From Chloroflexota bacterium (GTDB lineage: Bacteria > Chloroflexota > UBA11872 > VXNJ01), in the NCBI GenBank assembly GCA_026708165.1, contig JAPOVO010000387.1:1-5655 (forward strand): a stretch of 5,655 bases of DNA. The letters are read 5' to 3'. Positions 1 to 5,134 of the stretch are shown in pieces. Made by a program: the position numbers and the translations under genes. Every line of letters starts with the position of its first letter. Position 1 is the stretch's first letter. Below the pieces are notes generated by a model. The model made no database searches, had not been told where the DNA came from, and was given only the letters and a program-made list of their open reading frames with translations.

Positions 1-15
1 AGTCTTTTCAAAACC

Positions 16-60
16 CGCCCCCCCCATCCCCGTCCCGGGGGCCCTCTTGATGCCCCCCTT
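16..60. other. C-rich low-complexity stretch
   Basis: Almost every base on the plus strand is C or G, with a run of eight C at 18-25 and further C and G runs near 35-42 and 53-58. There is no gene here. The short open frames that cross it on both strands carry no recognisable protein pattern. The homopolymer could be a real intergenic feature or a place prone to sequencing error. Confidence 0.4.
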
Positions 61-298
61 CGTATGGGCGCTTCGCTGGCGCTCTATTGACGACACAATC
101 GACTGTCTCCAACGCTACGCGGATTATTCCTGTGGCCGGGGACGGCTTCGGCTGTCTATGCCAACGCCGGTCGCCCTCGACGGTTATGCTGCGCCGCTCA
201 TCTCGCACACCGATCAACAAGACCGGCGATTCGCGGAAGGCGCAATTTCAATGATAGGCCAGACCCCGGCGATTCCGGTCCCGGCGTTCGTTTCCCGG
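61..298. other. Stretch with no supported gene
   Basis: Open frames exist on both strands (plus 47-313, minus 8-220). Neither has a convincing ribosome binding site, and their translations look like composition-driven shadows rich in Arg, Pro and Gly. I see no RNA gene, CRISPR array or recognisable insertion sequence. The stretch lies downstream of the ferredoxin gene and is best treated as intergenic, or as a dispersed non-coding repeat that only a genome-wide copy count could recognise. Confidence 0.4.
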
Positions 299-342
299 GC
301 CGCCCTTATATAACTGTTATCTATATATAAGTAACGGGCGGC
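299..342. terminator. Two-tier hairpin after the ferredoxin gene, possible terminator
   Basis: GCCGCCC at 299-305 pairs perfectly with GGGCGGC at 336-342. Inside this GC stem, TTATATA at 306-312 pairs with TATATAA at 324-330, leaving a one-sided five-base bulge (331-335) and an 11-base loop. The structure starts 15 bases past the ferredoxin stop on the minus strand, where a terminator would be expected. Neither side is followed by a clean T-run, so a classical intrinsic terminator is not proven. The AT core is sharply out of keeping with its GC-rich surroundings. It could instead be an mRNA-stabilising hairpin or a protein-binding site. Confidence 0.45.
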
Positions 343-357
343 GCCGGCGGGTTCTGT

Positions 358-618
358 CTAGTTCTTGAAGTAGTTGATGTTGATGTCGGCGTACTTGGCC
401 ATCTCGTCCGGTAGATCGAAGTCGGGATAGATGGCTTCGACCGGGCAAACCGGCTCGCACGCGCCGCAGTCGATGCACTCGTCCGGATCGATGTACAGCA
501 TTTCGGCCGCCTCGAACTCGGCCGCGTCCGGAGTCGGGTGAATGCAGTCCACTGGGCACACGTCCACGCACGAAGCGTCCTTGGTGCCGATGCAAGGCTC
601 GGTTATGAAGTAGGTCAT
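358..618 (-). CDS. 7Fe ferredoxin ([3Fe-4S]/[4Fe-4S])
   Basis: This 86-residue protein is a small soluble cytoplasmic electron carrier. It has the cysteine layout of the 7Fe ferredoxins of Azotobacter, Thermus and mycobacteria. By analogy with Azotobacter ferredoxin I, C9, C17 and C58 would hold the [3Fe-4S] cluster, while C21, C48, C51 and C54 hold the [4Fe-4S] cluster. C25 is an extra, non-ligand cysteine. Each half has the usual CP ending (C21-P, C58-P). The loop between the halves (about residues 27-46) is longer and more acidic than usual. The ATG at 618 follows a weak AGGA-type ribosome binding site. Its redox partner cannot be told from this window. It is not part of the phage-like operon and is divergent from the gene at 913. 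It is probably a host housekeeping gene, though an auxiliary gene carried by a virus cannot be excluded. Confidence 0.93.
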   Translation of the reverse strand: MTYFITEPCIGTKDASCVDVCPVDCIHPTPDAAEFEAAEMLYIDPDECIDCGACEPVCPVEAIYPDFDLPDEMAKYADININYFKN

Positions 619-912
619 GCGATTTCAGATCCTGACCGTGGGTGTTCCGCCCAAATAGCTACCAGATAACAATACAAAATAGTCACGCCCAAGCGCCAGT
701 TGAAACACGGATTCTTAAGCCCCACAGTCTCGTTTAATTGGTCGCCTCGATCGCGCAGCTCCGAATCAGGCCCCAAGCTGACGGCGCCGGCGCGGCTCGC
801 CGTAGCTGCGCCAAAGGACAAAGCTACCCGCACCACCGGCGCGCCAGGCGGATATCATCTGCACGCCCAGGTACGACCAACCCAGCCGGCCGGACGAGAG
901 GACGGACAGCCG
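619..912. other. Divergent intergenic region, likely promoters but none defined
   Basis: About 290 bp separate the ferredoxin start (minus strand) from the plus-strand membrane gene, so promoters for both should lie here. The part at about 655-740 is clearly more AT-rich than its surroundings and is the most likely promoter zone. I could not find a pair of -35 and -10 boxes close enough to consensus on either strand to name one. Open frames crossing this stretch (for example 615-836 minus and 700-912 plus) lack a credible start or protein pattern. Confidence 0.4.
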
Positions 913-1185
913 ATGGCCCAAACGGAACAAGACTCCAGAGAACGCACGGCACAGCAGGCCGATCGAGGGCCGCGAGCGTCGAGAATGTCCCCGCAAAACG
1001 TCCAGGCCACCGCCGCAGGCGCGGAGCGTGCAAAAAGCGACGGAAAGGGTGACGTGGTAGTAGGCGTGCTGGCCCTGATCCTGACCGGGGTGATTGCGTT
1101 TGGATTGCTGACCGACCAGCCCTGGGCGGAGTTCCTCTGGGATCTTTTGGGATTTCTGAATGATGTGGTCGGCGACGGACAGTAG
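913..1185 (+). CDS. Small single-span membrane protein, function unknown
   Basis: This 90-residue protein has a polar, Gln- and Arg-rich N-terminal half (about residues 1-45), rich in Ala, Ser and Thr and probably disordered. One hydrophobic helix follows (about residues 47-67, starting near GDVVVGVLALIL). The tail is short, amphipathic and acidic, with three Trp or Phe clusters (WAEFLWDLLGF). The open frame extends upstream to 700, but only with a TTG start. I chose the ATG at 913 because GAGAGG at 897-902 sits at ribosome-binding distance and because the upstream translation looks random. It probably lies with the soluble part in the cytoplasm and the helix in the inner membrane. I do not recognise the family. 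It is convergent with the phage-like operon, about 80 bp from the end of the glycosidase gene, and so probably belongs to the host side of the junction. Confidence 0.7.
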   Translation: MAQTEQDSRERTAQQADRGPRASRMSPQNVQATAAGAERAKSDGKGDVVVGVLALILTGVIAFGLLTDQPWAEFLWDLLGFLNDVVGDGQ

Positions 1186-1266
1186 CCGCCCTGCCCAAGC
1201 TCGGCTTGTTGTAACCATGCCACTGGACAAGGCGGCGCGGCGCGTGAACGCCGTGCGGGCATCCCG
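1186..1266. other. Convergent junction between host-like gene and phage-like operon
   Basis: These 81 bases separate the stop of the plus-strand membrane gene from the stop of the minus-strand glycosidase gene. A small perfect hairpin, CAAGC (1196-1200) with GCTTG (1204-1208), is followed by only a few T. It is too weak to call a terminator. No tRNA, direct repeat or attachment core is visible. Confidence 0.35.
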
Positions 1267-2160
1267 CTAGAAACCCGCCGCCTTCAGGTAGTCGTATTCC
1301 GCCCGCATCCCGACGCACCGCCGGCGCGGGGCCAGCAGGCAGTCGTCCGTCCAAACGTTGTCGTGCCGCCCGACGAACACGCAGAACGAGTCGGCGCGAT
1401 GGCCGAATACCTGGCCGGTGTACATCAGATCGCGCGCCAGCTGGCCCGACTTGTATTGATCGGCGGTCGTCTGGCCGCCCGTGCGGCAATTCCACTCGCT
1501 GATCACGACCGGTTTGTTTCGGTAGCGCGGGAAATGGCGCAGGCATTCGTTCCACGTCTCGATTATGTTGTACGAAAATCGCCAGCCTTCGGGGCTGACT
1601 AGCTGGCCGGGCCGGGCGTAGCCGTGCAGCAGAAAGCCGTGCGGCGCGACGCGGCGCTCGTTCAGATGGAACAATAGCCGGAAGAAATATGCCGACCACG
1701 GCGATTGTTCGATGTGCGTCGGCGGCGTTCGCTCCATGACCTCCGAGCCGTGCGCCAGCGTCGCGCATACCCAAACGCGATGATCGGGAAACTGGTCGAT
1801 GAACTCCTGCGTGCACTTCGCAACGTACTCAGCCGGGAACGCGCCCTCGGCGTTCAAATTCGGCTCATTGAACGGCGAAATGTCGATGTCCCGCATCTCC
1901 GGGTATTCACTCAAAACGCCGACGACTTCGGTCAGGAAGTCTCGGCAGCCCACTTCGTTCGGCGGGCAGACCTGGCCGGGAGCGTAGTCGATGCGGAGTA
2001 TTGGCCGGACGCCGCGGCGTTTCTGCGCCAGGACCCGTTCCACGCTTTCGCGCAGCCCGAGTCCCGGGTAGGCGTTGAACGCCCAGCTAGCCTCCACCGA
2101 AGGCGTGCCGTGAGTGAAGGGAATCTGCTCGGTGAAGCTGTGCATACCCAGTCGAATCAT
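1267..2160 (-). CDS. Clan GH-A-like glycoside hydrolase (TIM barrel)
   Basis: This 297-residue protein looks like a complete single-domain beta/alpha barrel. The segment DISPFNEPN puts E99 after Asn, as for the acid/base glutamate of clan GH-A enzymes at the end of strand 4. VVISEWN puts E222 where the strand-7 nucleophile sits. The regions RPILRIDYAP (53-61), VWVCATLAHG (129-138) and GFLLHGYARPG (175-185) look like other barrel strands. It has nine cysteines, unusually many. There is no signal peptide or added binding domain. The exact GH family and substrate cannot be told; a cell-wall or capsule polysaccharide is plausible from the context. The ATG overlaps the upstream stop as TGATG, and AGGGGAG (about 2172-2178) lies 11 bases upstream. 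It is the last gene of the operon. The fold is fairly sure, the enzyme activity is inferred. Confidence 0.75.
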   Translation of the reverse strand: MIRLGMHSFTEQIPFTHGTPSVEASWAFNAYPGLGLRESVERVLAQKRRGVRPILRIDYAPGQVCPPNEVGCRDFLTEVVGVLSEYPEMRDIDISPFNEPNLNAEGAFPAEYVAKCTQEFIDQFPDHRVWVCATLAHGSEVMERTPPTHIEQSPWSAYFFRLLFHLNERRVAPHGFLLHGYARPGQLVSPEGWRFSYNIIETWNECLRHFPRYRNKPVVISEWNCRTGGQTTADQYKSGQLARDLMYTGQVFGHRADSFCVFVGRHDNVWTDDCLLAPRRRCVGMRAEYDYLKAAGF

Positions 2161-2573
2161 CAGTCCTGAAACTCCCCTGAGCGCTTCCGCAAGCTCCGCA
2201 GAGGCTCTGTTGAAGCGGACTGTCCCGGGTCACGGGCTTGTCGAACGGTCGAGGCTCTCAAAGCTTGACCTCGGTCCGGCCGAGCCGGGCCGCCGCCAGC
2301 AGCGCGGCAATCGCGCCGACCACCGCCCCGGCGACGAAGATGGCGATTACCCATCCACCATCGCGCCACGACGGCGGCGGCGACTCCCCATCCAAATTCT
2401 CGAAGCTCTCTATATCCCTCATCTCGAATAGACCACCTTTCAACGATTTGATAAACGGCAAACAGCGCGCCTGCGAAAAACGCCGTGGGACGCCATGCGA
2501 CGCGTCCCAGTCCCCATCCCACGAGCGCGCCGATGATTACGTGGGCGGCGCGATTGGCTATCTCGATCAACAT
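2160..2573 (-). CDS. Small phage-type membrane protein with an odd C-terminal tail
   Basis: The reading frame gives 137 residues. The first 75 or so look like a genuine membrane protein, with hydrophobic stretches near residues 12-27 and 30-46, then a polar loop with DEGYRELREFGWG and a third hydrophobic piece near 62-72. Small phage membrane proteins often show this layout. The last 60 residues are Arg-, Gly- and Ser-rich and look unconstrained, because another frame appears to be in use there (see 2258-2422). AAGGAG at 2578-2583 lies four bases before the ATG; a GTG directly upstream (2576) is an alternative start. The start overlaps the preceding stop, and the stop overlaps the glycosidase start as TGATG. 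The frame may truly run to 2160, or its natural stop may have been lost. A role in lysis is inferred from position only. Confidence 0.6.
   Translation of the reverse strand: MLIEIANRAAHVIIGALVGWGLGRVAWRPTAFFAGALFAVYQIVERWSIRDEGYRELREFGWGVAAAVVARWWMGNRHLRRRGGGRRDCRAAGGGPARPDRGQALRASTVRQARDPGQSASTEPLRSLRKRSGEFQD
2195..2257 (-). repeat. Possible degenerate copy of the second palindromic repeat family
   Basis: The plus-strand segment around 2236-2247 (GCTTGTCGAACG) matches the core of the element at 5370-5381 (GCTTGCCGAAGG) at 10 of 12 bases and lies next to GC palindromes. It falls in the tail of the membrane gene at 2160-2573, just after the nested ORF stops. The similarity is short and could be chance. 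Confidence 0.25.
2258..2422 (-). CDS. Nested single-span membrane ORF overlapping the 2160-2573 gene
   Basis: This 54-residue protein is read in a different frame of the same strand as the 2160-2573 gene. Residues 1-23 are polar and acidic with a PPPSW stretch. Residues 24-45 form one strong hydrophobic helix (WVIAIFVAGAVVGAIAALLAA), followed by a short basic end (RLGRTEVKL). The ATG at 2422 is preceded by AAAGGTGG with a ten-base gap, a good ribosome binding site; a TTG at 2461 could extend it by 13 residues. The profile (acidic N-terminus, one helix, basic end) fits a small holin or holin-modulator protein. There is no lipobox cysteine, so it is not an Rz1-type lipoprotein despite the nested arrangement. 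It could also be joined to the upstream frame by a frameshift. Confidence 0.6.
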   Translation of the reverse strand: MRDIESFENLDGESPPPSWRDGGWVIAIFVAGAVVGAIAALLAAARLGRTEVKL

Positions 2574-2929
2574 CACTCTCCTTTTTCACGCTGGCGCACG
2601 AGTACAAGCGGCCCGGTTAGCAGCGCTCCGAGCATCCCCAGCACGCCGGCCGGCGGCTCCAGGCCCGGACGCAGCGTGGCGGCGATTAGCACCGCGCCGA
2701 TCACCGTCGCGGCCACCACCGCCAGCACGCAGACCGTCGCCGTGACCAGATCACCCCGTTGCAGGTCACCCCTCCGTTCGTCAGCTCCCTCTCTCCTTTG
2801 CAGCGGAAGGATTGGGTGAGGCTGCGTCTCCAACCCGTCGGGTGCGTCATCGCCGGCTCCCTCTCCCCTCCGCGGGAGAGGGTTGGGGTGAGGGGGTTCC
2901 CGGCGGACGCCGCTCCGCTCCAGGTTCAT
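2573..2929 (-). CDS. Two-span membrane protein with palindromic repeats in its N-terminus
   Basis: This 118-residue protein has two hydrophobic helices, about residues 61-84 and 94-112, ending in a basic tail (RQREKGE). A holin or holin-like role is possible from its place right after the wall hydrolase. Residues 12-50 are not ordinary protein sequence: they are the translation of two copies of an interspersed palindromic repeat (PHPNPLP and PHPILPL). The start is well supported, since GGGGAG at 2938-2943 lies eight bases before the ATG and the ATG overlaps the preceding stop as ATGA. The repeats therefore seem to have entered just after the first ten or so codons of an existing gene. I see no good start after the repeats. 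The next gene overlaps the stop. Confidence 0.65.
   Translation of the reverse strand: MNLERSGVRREPPHPNPLPRRGEGAGDDAPDGLETQPHPILPLQRREGADERRGDLQRGDLVTATVCVLAVVAATVIGAVLIAATLRPGLEPPAGVLGMLGALLTGPLVLVRQREKGE
2785..2821. repeat. Degenerate copy of the CCCTCTCCC palindromic repeat
   Basis: This copy shares the order CTCCCTCTC...TTGGGTGAGG with the better copies at 2857 and 5416, but the arms of the palindrome no longer match well. On the minus strand it reads PHPILPLQRREGA, in line with PHPNPLP of the other copies. It lies 35 bases from the copy at 2857 in the same orientation. Confidence 0.65.
2857..2894. repeat. Interspersed palindromic (REP-like) repeat
   Basis: The arms CCCTCTCCC (2859-2867) and GGGAGAGGG (2874-2882) are a perfect nine-base inverted repeat around a six-base loop, followed by TTGGGGTGAGGG. 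This is a familiar dispersed repeat of many GC-rich bacterial genomes, whose translation appears as PHPNPLP in annotated proteins. Such REP-like elements are in other systems moved by RAYT transposases; none is seen in this window. Here it sits inside the 5' end of a membrane protein gene and keeps the frame open. Confidence 0.85.
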
Positions 2930-3951
2930 GCCCGCGGCTCCCCGGCCGCCCGCCGGCGCTCGGCCTCCATCAACCGGGGCCAGTTCTCCATCAGGTCCCT
3001 GTAGCGACTGTTAAGAAATCGGCTCTCGTCGTCGGTCGGCGTCACTCCCGCCCTGGCGCGGTTGACCACCTGGATGGCCGTCTGCGCCAGCTCCTCCCAT
3101 TTGGACTTGAGCCAAAAATCGGGATCGTCATAGATGCTCTGCACCGGCCTCACCTTCTTCTCGCCCAAAATCGAGTTCACGTAGTCGCGGGTCTCGCTGG
3201 ACGGCGGCACTCCGCCATGGCGCTTCACCGCGGTCGGACCCGCGTTGTACGCCGCCAGCGCCAGCTCGTACGAGCCGAACGCGCCCAGGTGGTCCGCCAT
3301 CAGCGCCGCCGCGTAGTCGAGCGCGGCGTAGGCGTCCCACGGGTTTACCGTCGGGTGCCGGCGCGGCGCGATCCGCGCGATGCCGAAAGCGCCATCCGGC
3401 CCGTGCGCGTAGATGTTCCAGCCCGACTCCCGCTCGATCTGCCGGGCGAATATCGCCGGTTCGATCCCCGCCCGCTCCGCCGCCGTCCGGGCGTAGGTCC
3501 GCAGCGCCGATTTCGAGTAGCGGTCGGGATGCAGCAGCGTGCGCGGATCGATCGAGCCGCCCATGACCTCCGGCCCGCCGCCGCGAATCTCCCAATGCAG
3601 GTGCGGCGGCCAGTTGGGAGTGCAACCCGATCTCGCTATCGGGTCCCCCGCCTTCACCTCGTCGCCCTCCGCGACGCTCGCCGAACCGGACTGCAGATGG
3701 CAGAAATAGTGCCGCCGTTCGTTCCGGTCCGAGCCTGCCACGATGGACACCACGTAGCCCCAGGCCCACACGTTGGTGGTGCCCACGTGAGCCACCACCC
3801 CGTCCTCCGGCGCGCGCACGCTGGCTCCCTCGAACGACGCGTAGTCCCGCCCGCGGTGACCGGGGTTGTCGCCGTATACGTGCGGGTTGTCCCGCGCGAA
3901 CCGGGTCAGGCCCCATTCCTGCGAGACCGGCGCTTCCACGGGTTCGATCAT
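2926..3951 (-). CDS. Fused M23 peptidase and GH23-type lytic transglycosylase (lysin)
   Basis: This 341-residue protein cuts peptidoglycan in two ways. Residues about 28-123 are an M23 (lysostaphin-like) zinc endopeptidase: H32 and D36 (HxxxD), H85 (FCHL) and H117/H119 (PHLHWE) give the zinc ligands and catalytic histidines. Residues about 152-262 are a lytic transglycosylase domain of SLT type, with E175 in RESGWN as the likely catalytic acid, then GAFGIARIAP and the typical AAYNAGP (233-239) and ETRDYV. GIAR replaces the usual GLMQ. The C-terminal 75 residues are charged, helical and unassigned. I chose the ATG at 3951 because it forms ATGA with the upstream stop and GGGGAG lies eight bases before it. 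There is no signal peptide, so export needs a holin or virion delivery. It is either an endolysin or a tail-associated lysin. Confidence 0.92.
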   Translation of the reverse strand: MIEPVEAPVSQEWGLTRFARDNPHVYGDNPGHRGRDYASFEGASVRAPEDGVVAHVGTTNVWAWGYVVSIVAGSDRNERRHYFCHLQSGSASVAEGDEVKAGDPIARSGCTPNWPPHLHWEIRGGGPEVMGGSIDPRTLLHPDRYSKSALRTYARTAAERAGIEPAIFARQIERESGWNIYAHGPDGAFGIARIAPRRHPTVNPWDAYAALDYAAALMADHLGAFGSYELALAAYNAGPTAVKRHGGVPPSSETRDYVNSILGEKKVRPVQSIYDDPDFWLKSKWEELAQTAIQVVNRARAGVTPTDDESRFLNSRYRDLMENWPRLMEAERRRAAGEPRA

Positions 3952-4136
3952 TCGTTTCGCTCCCCGGTGTGCTTGTGGGACTTGCCGTTGCCCAGAATCG
4001 TGCGCCACACCTGCCGCACCCACGGCGCGGCCAGCAAGACCACCAGCCCGCCGGTCACGGCCCATAGCTGTTGCTGGATGAACCGCACGTCCTCCTGCAG
4101 CGACTCGATCAGCGCGCGCGCCACCGGGTCTTCCAT
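3948..4136 (-). CDS. Holin-like small membrane protein
   Basis: This 62-residue protein has a charged, probably helical or coiled N-terminus (about 1-22, with alternating hydrophobic and acidic residues), then one membrane helix (about 23-42, from LWAVTGGLVVLLAAPW). A basic hydrophilic tail (GNGKSHKHTGERNE) follows. The layout is like XhlA/BhlA-type phage holins, which carry a helical head, one span and a charged end. It lies directly before the lysin gene, where holins usually are, and the two overlap as ATGA. Its start overlaps the stop of the structural gene; GTG at 4139 or ATG at 4136 could be used, and the ATG is preferred on codon type. No strong Shine-Dalgarno is seen, so translation probably depends on coupling. 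The role is inferred from architecture and position. Confidence 0.72.
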   Translation of the reverse strand: MEDPVARALIESLQEDVRFIQQQLWAVTGGLVVLLAAPWVRQVWRTILGNGKSHKHTGERNE

Positions 4137-5134
4137 CACGCCAGCCTGTTCGCCTTCAGCGTCTTGATCGTGAACGGCAGCGCGTGAACGCCGAGCGTCG
4201 ATACTCCGATTGCAAGGTTGCCGTTCGACAGGACCGCCAGGTAGGCGTCTTCACCGTCGGCGACCGCGTCGGCGAACACCAGGCTGTTGCTGCGACTGAG
4301 AACGTCGCCGGCGGATACCACCGGGCAGATCGTGGTGTCGTGCAGGTCGTTCAGCCGGATGATCGGCCATTCGGCGTCACGGCCAAGGCCGCCAGTGGTA
4401 GCAGCAGCCTCGATCAAAATGGTCGCGAAGTCCAGACCATCCGTGCCCGAACCAGTGCCGAGTACGGCACCGTCACCGTGCCGATTAAGCGCTCGAAATC
4501 GAACCCAATATCTAGAGACGCTATTTACGCTGTTCTGAGCCCAGTCATCGGGAATACTCCAACTGACAAGGCCATCCTGGACCCAGGTTCCGTCAAGGAG
4601 GTTTCCGTCGTCGTCTCTCATTCTGGTGCCGTCTGTCACGTCGAGATCGGTCCAGGATGAGCCGTTCCAGTACTCCCAGTCCGCATCTCCGACCCGGCGG
4701 TTTCGTAGTGGCACGACATCGAAGACGAACTCGACGCCGCTGAAAGTCGCGCTATGTCCGAAATAGAAGCGGTCTCTCTCATCAATGTATTCGTTGTGAT
4801 TGGGGGGTTTATAGTCGCCACCGACGGGGATCGTGTGCCAAGTGCCTGGGCTTCTATAGACATAGTCATGAGAAAACGCCGTCGTGAAATCCACGAGCGC
4901 CGTGTAATCCCCAAAATTCACCATCCCCCACTCGTCCCGGCCGTTGGTGTTGACGAGCGCGGGACGGGCGATTCCGGTATCCACCGCCGCGGTCCCGTTG
5001 AGCGTCGCCCTAAAAGAGCCGACGTCCGACGTCAGACCCGTTTTCAGGACCGCCAGCGCGTTCCGAACGTCGTTCCCCCAGGCAGCCGTGATTATCTCGC
5101 CCGTTACGGCTATGGGCGGTAGCGTGTATGCCAT
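4136..5134 (-). CDS. Tail-fibre or receptor-binding-like phage structural protein
   Basis: This 332-residue protein starts with a short segment (about 1-32) ending GEIITAAWGNDVRNALAVL. It resembles the attachment ends of phage tail or baseplate proteins, which often read ITAADWN..VRDNL. The middle (about 60-145) is Phe-, Tyr- and Asp-rich beta-type sequence. Residues about 152-217 contain the pattern WEYWNGSSWTDL ... LVSWSIPDDW ... RYWVRFRA, typical of beta-sandwich domains of phage tail tips. The C-terminal third is beta-rich and ends in a basic TIKTLKANRLA. It would bind the host surface or form part of the tail tip. GAGG eight bases before the ATG is a suitable ribosome binding site, and the start overlaps the upstream stop as TAATG. 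Its centre is markedly lower in GC than the neighbouring genes, suggesting exchange. The exact role is not proven. Confidence 0.72.
   Translation of the reverse strand: MAYTLPPIAVTGEIITAAWGNDVRNALAVLKTGLTSDVGSFRATLNGTAAVDTGIARPALVNTNGRDEWGMVNFGDYTALVDFTTAFSHDYVYRSPGTWHTIPVGGDYKPPNHNEYIDERDRFYFGHSATFSGVEFVFDVVPLRNRRVGDADWEYWNGSSWTDLDVTDGTRMRDDDGNLLDGTWVQDGLVSWSIPDDWAQNSVNSVSRYWVRFRALNRHGDGAVLGTGSGTDGLDFATILIEAAATTGGLGRDAEWPIIRLNDLHDTTICPVVSAGDVLSRSNSLVFADAVADGEDAYLAVLSNGNLAIGVSTLGVHALPFTIKTLKANRLA

Noticed and set aside
47..313. Plus-strand frame of 88 codons at the left end, opposed by a minus-strand frame at 8-220
   Set aside because: There is no ribosome binding site and no protein-like pattern, the frame starts in a C-rich low-complexity tract, and it runs into the AT hairpin.
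615..836. Minus-strand 73-codon frame upstream of the ferredoxin
   Set aside because: It overlaps the ferredoxin start, crosses the likely promoter zone and has no supporting start site or motif.
1196..1208. Short hairpin CAAGC/GCTTG as terminator of the plus-strand gene
   Set aside because: A five-base stem with no real T-run is too weak to call in GC-rich sequence.
1240..1253. 14-base direct match GCGCGTGAACGCCG also present at 4180-4193, considered as an attachment-site pair
   Set aside because: One copy is inside the tail-fibre coding sequence, the match is short and GC-rich, and nothing else at either place suggests integration.
824..1816. Long minus-strand open frame of 330 codons across the plus-strand membrane gene and the glycosidase C-terminus
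   Set aside because: Its translation is Arg-, Ala- and Pro-rich without any pattern, and it overlaps two better-supported genes. It is the kind of shadow expected in GC-rich DNA.
2258..2573. Rz/Rz1 spanin pair suggested by the nested arrangement
   Set aside because: The nested protein has no lipobox cysteine or lipoprotein signal, and the outer protein lacks the single N-terminal span plus coiled coil of Rz.
3128..3916. Alternative minus-strand frame of 262 codons inside the lysin gene
   Set aside because: It is rich in Gly, Arg and Ala with no motif and is fully contained in the confirmed lysin frame.
2812..4167. Plus-strand open frame of 451 codons opposite the lysin gene
   Set aside because: The translation is Arg-rich antisense of the lysin, whose M23 and transglycosylase motifs are unmistakable on the minus strand.
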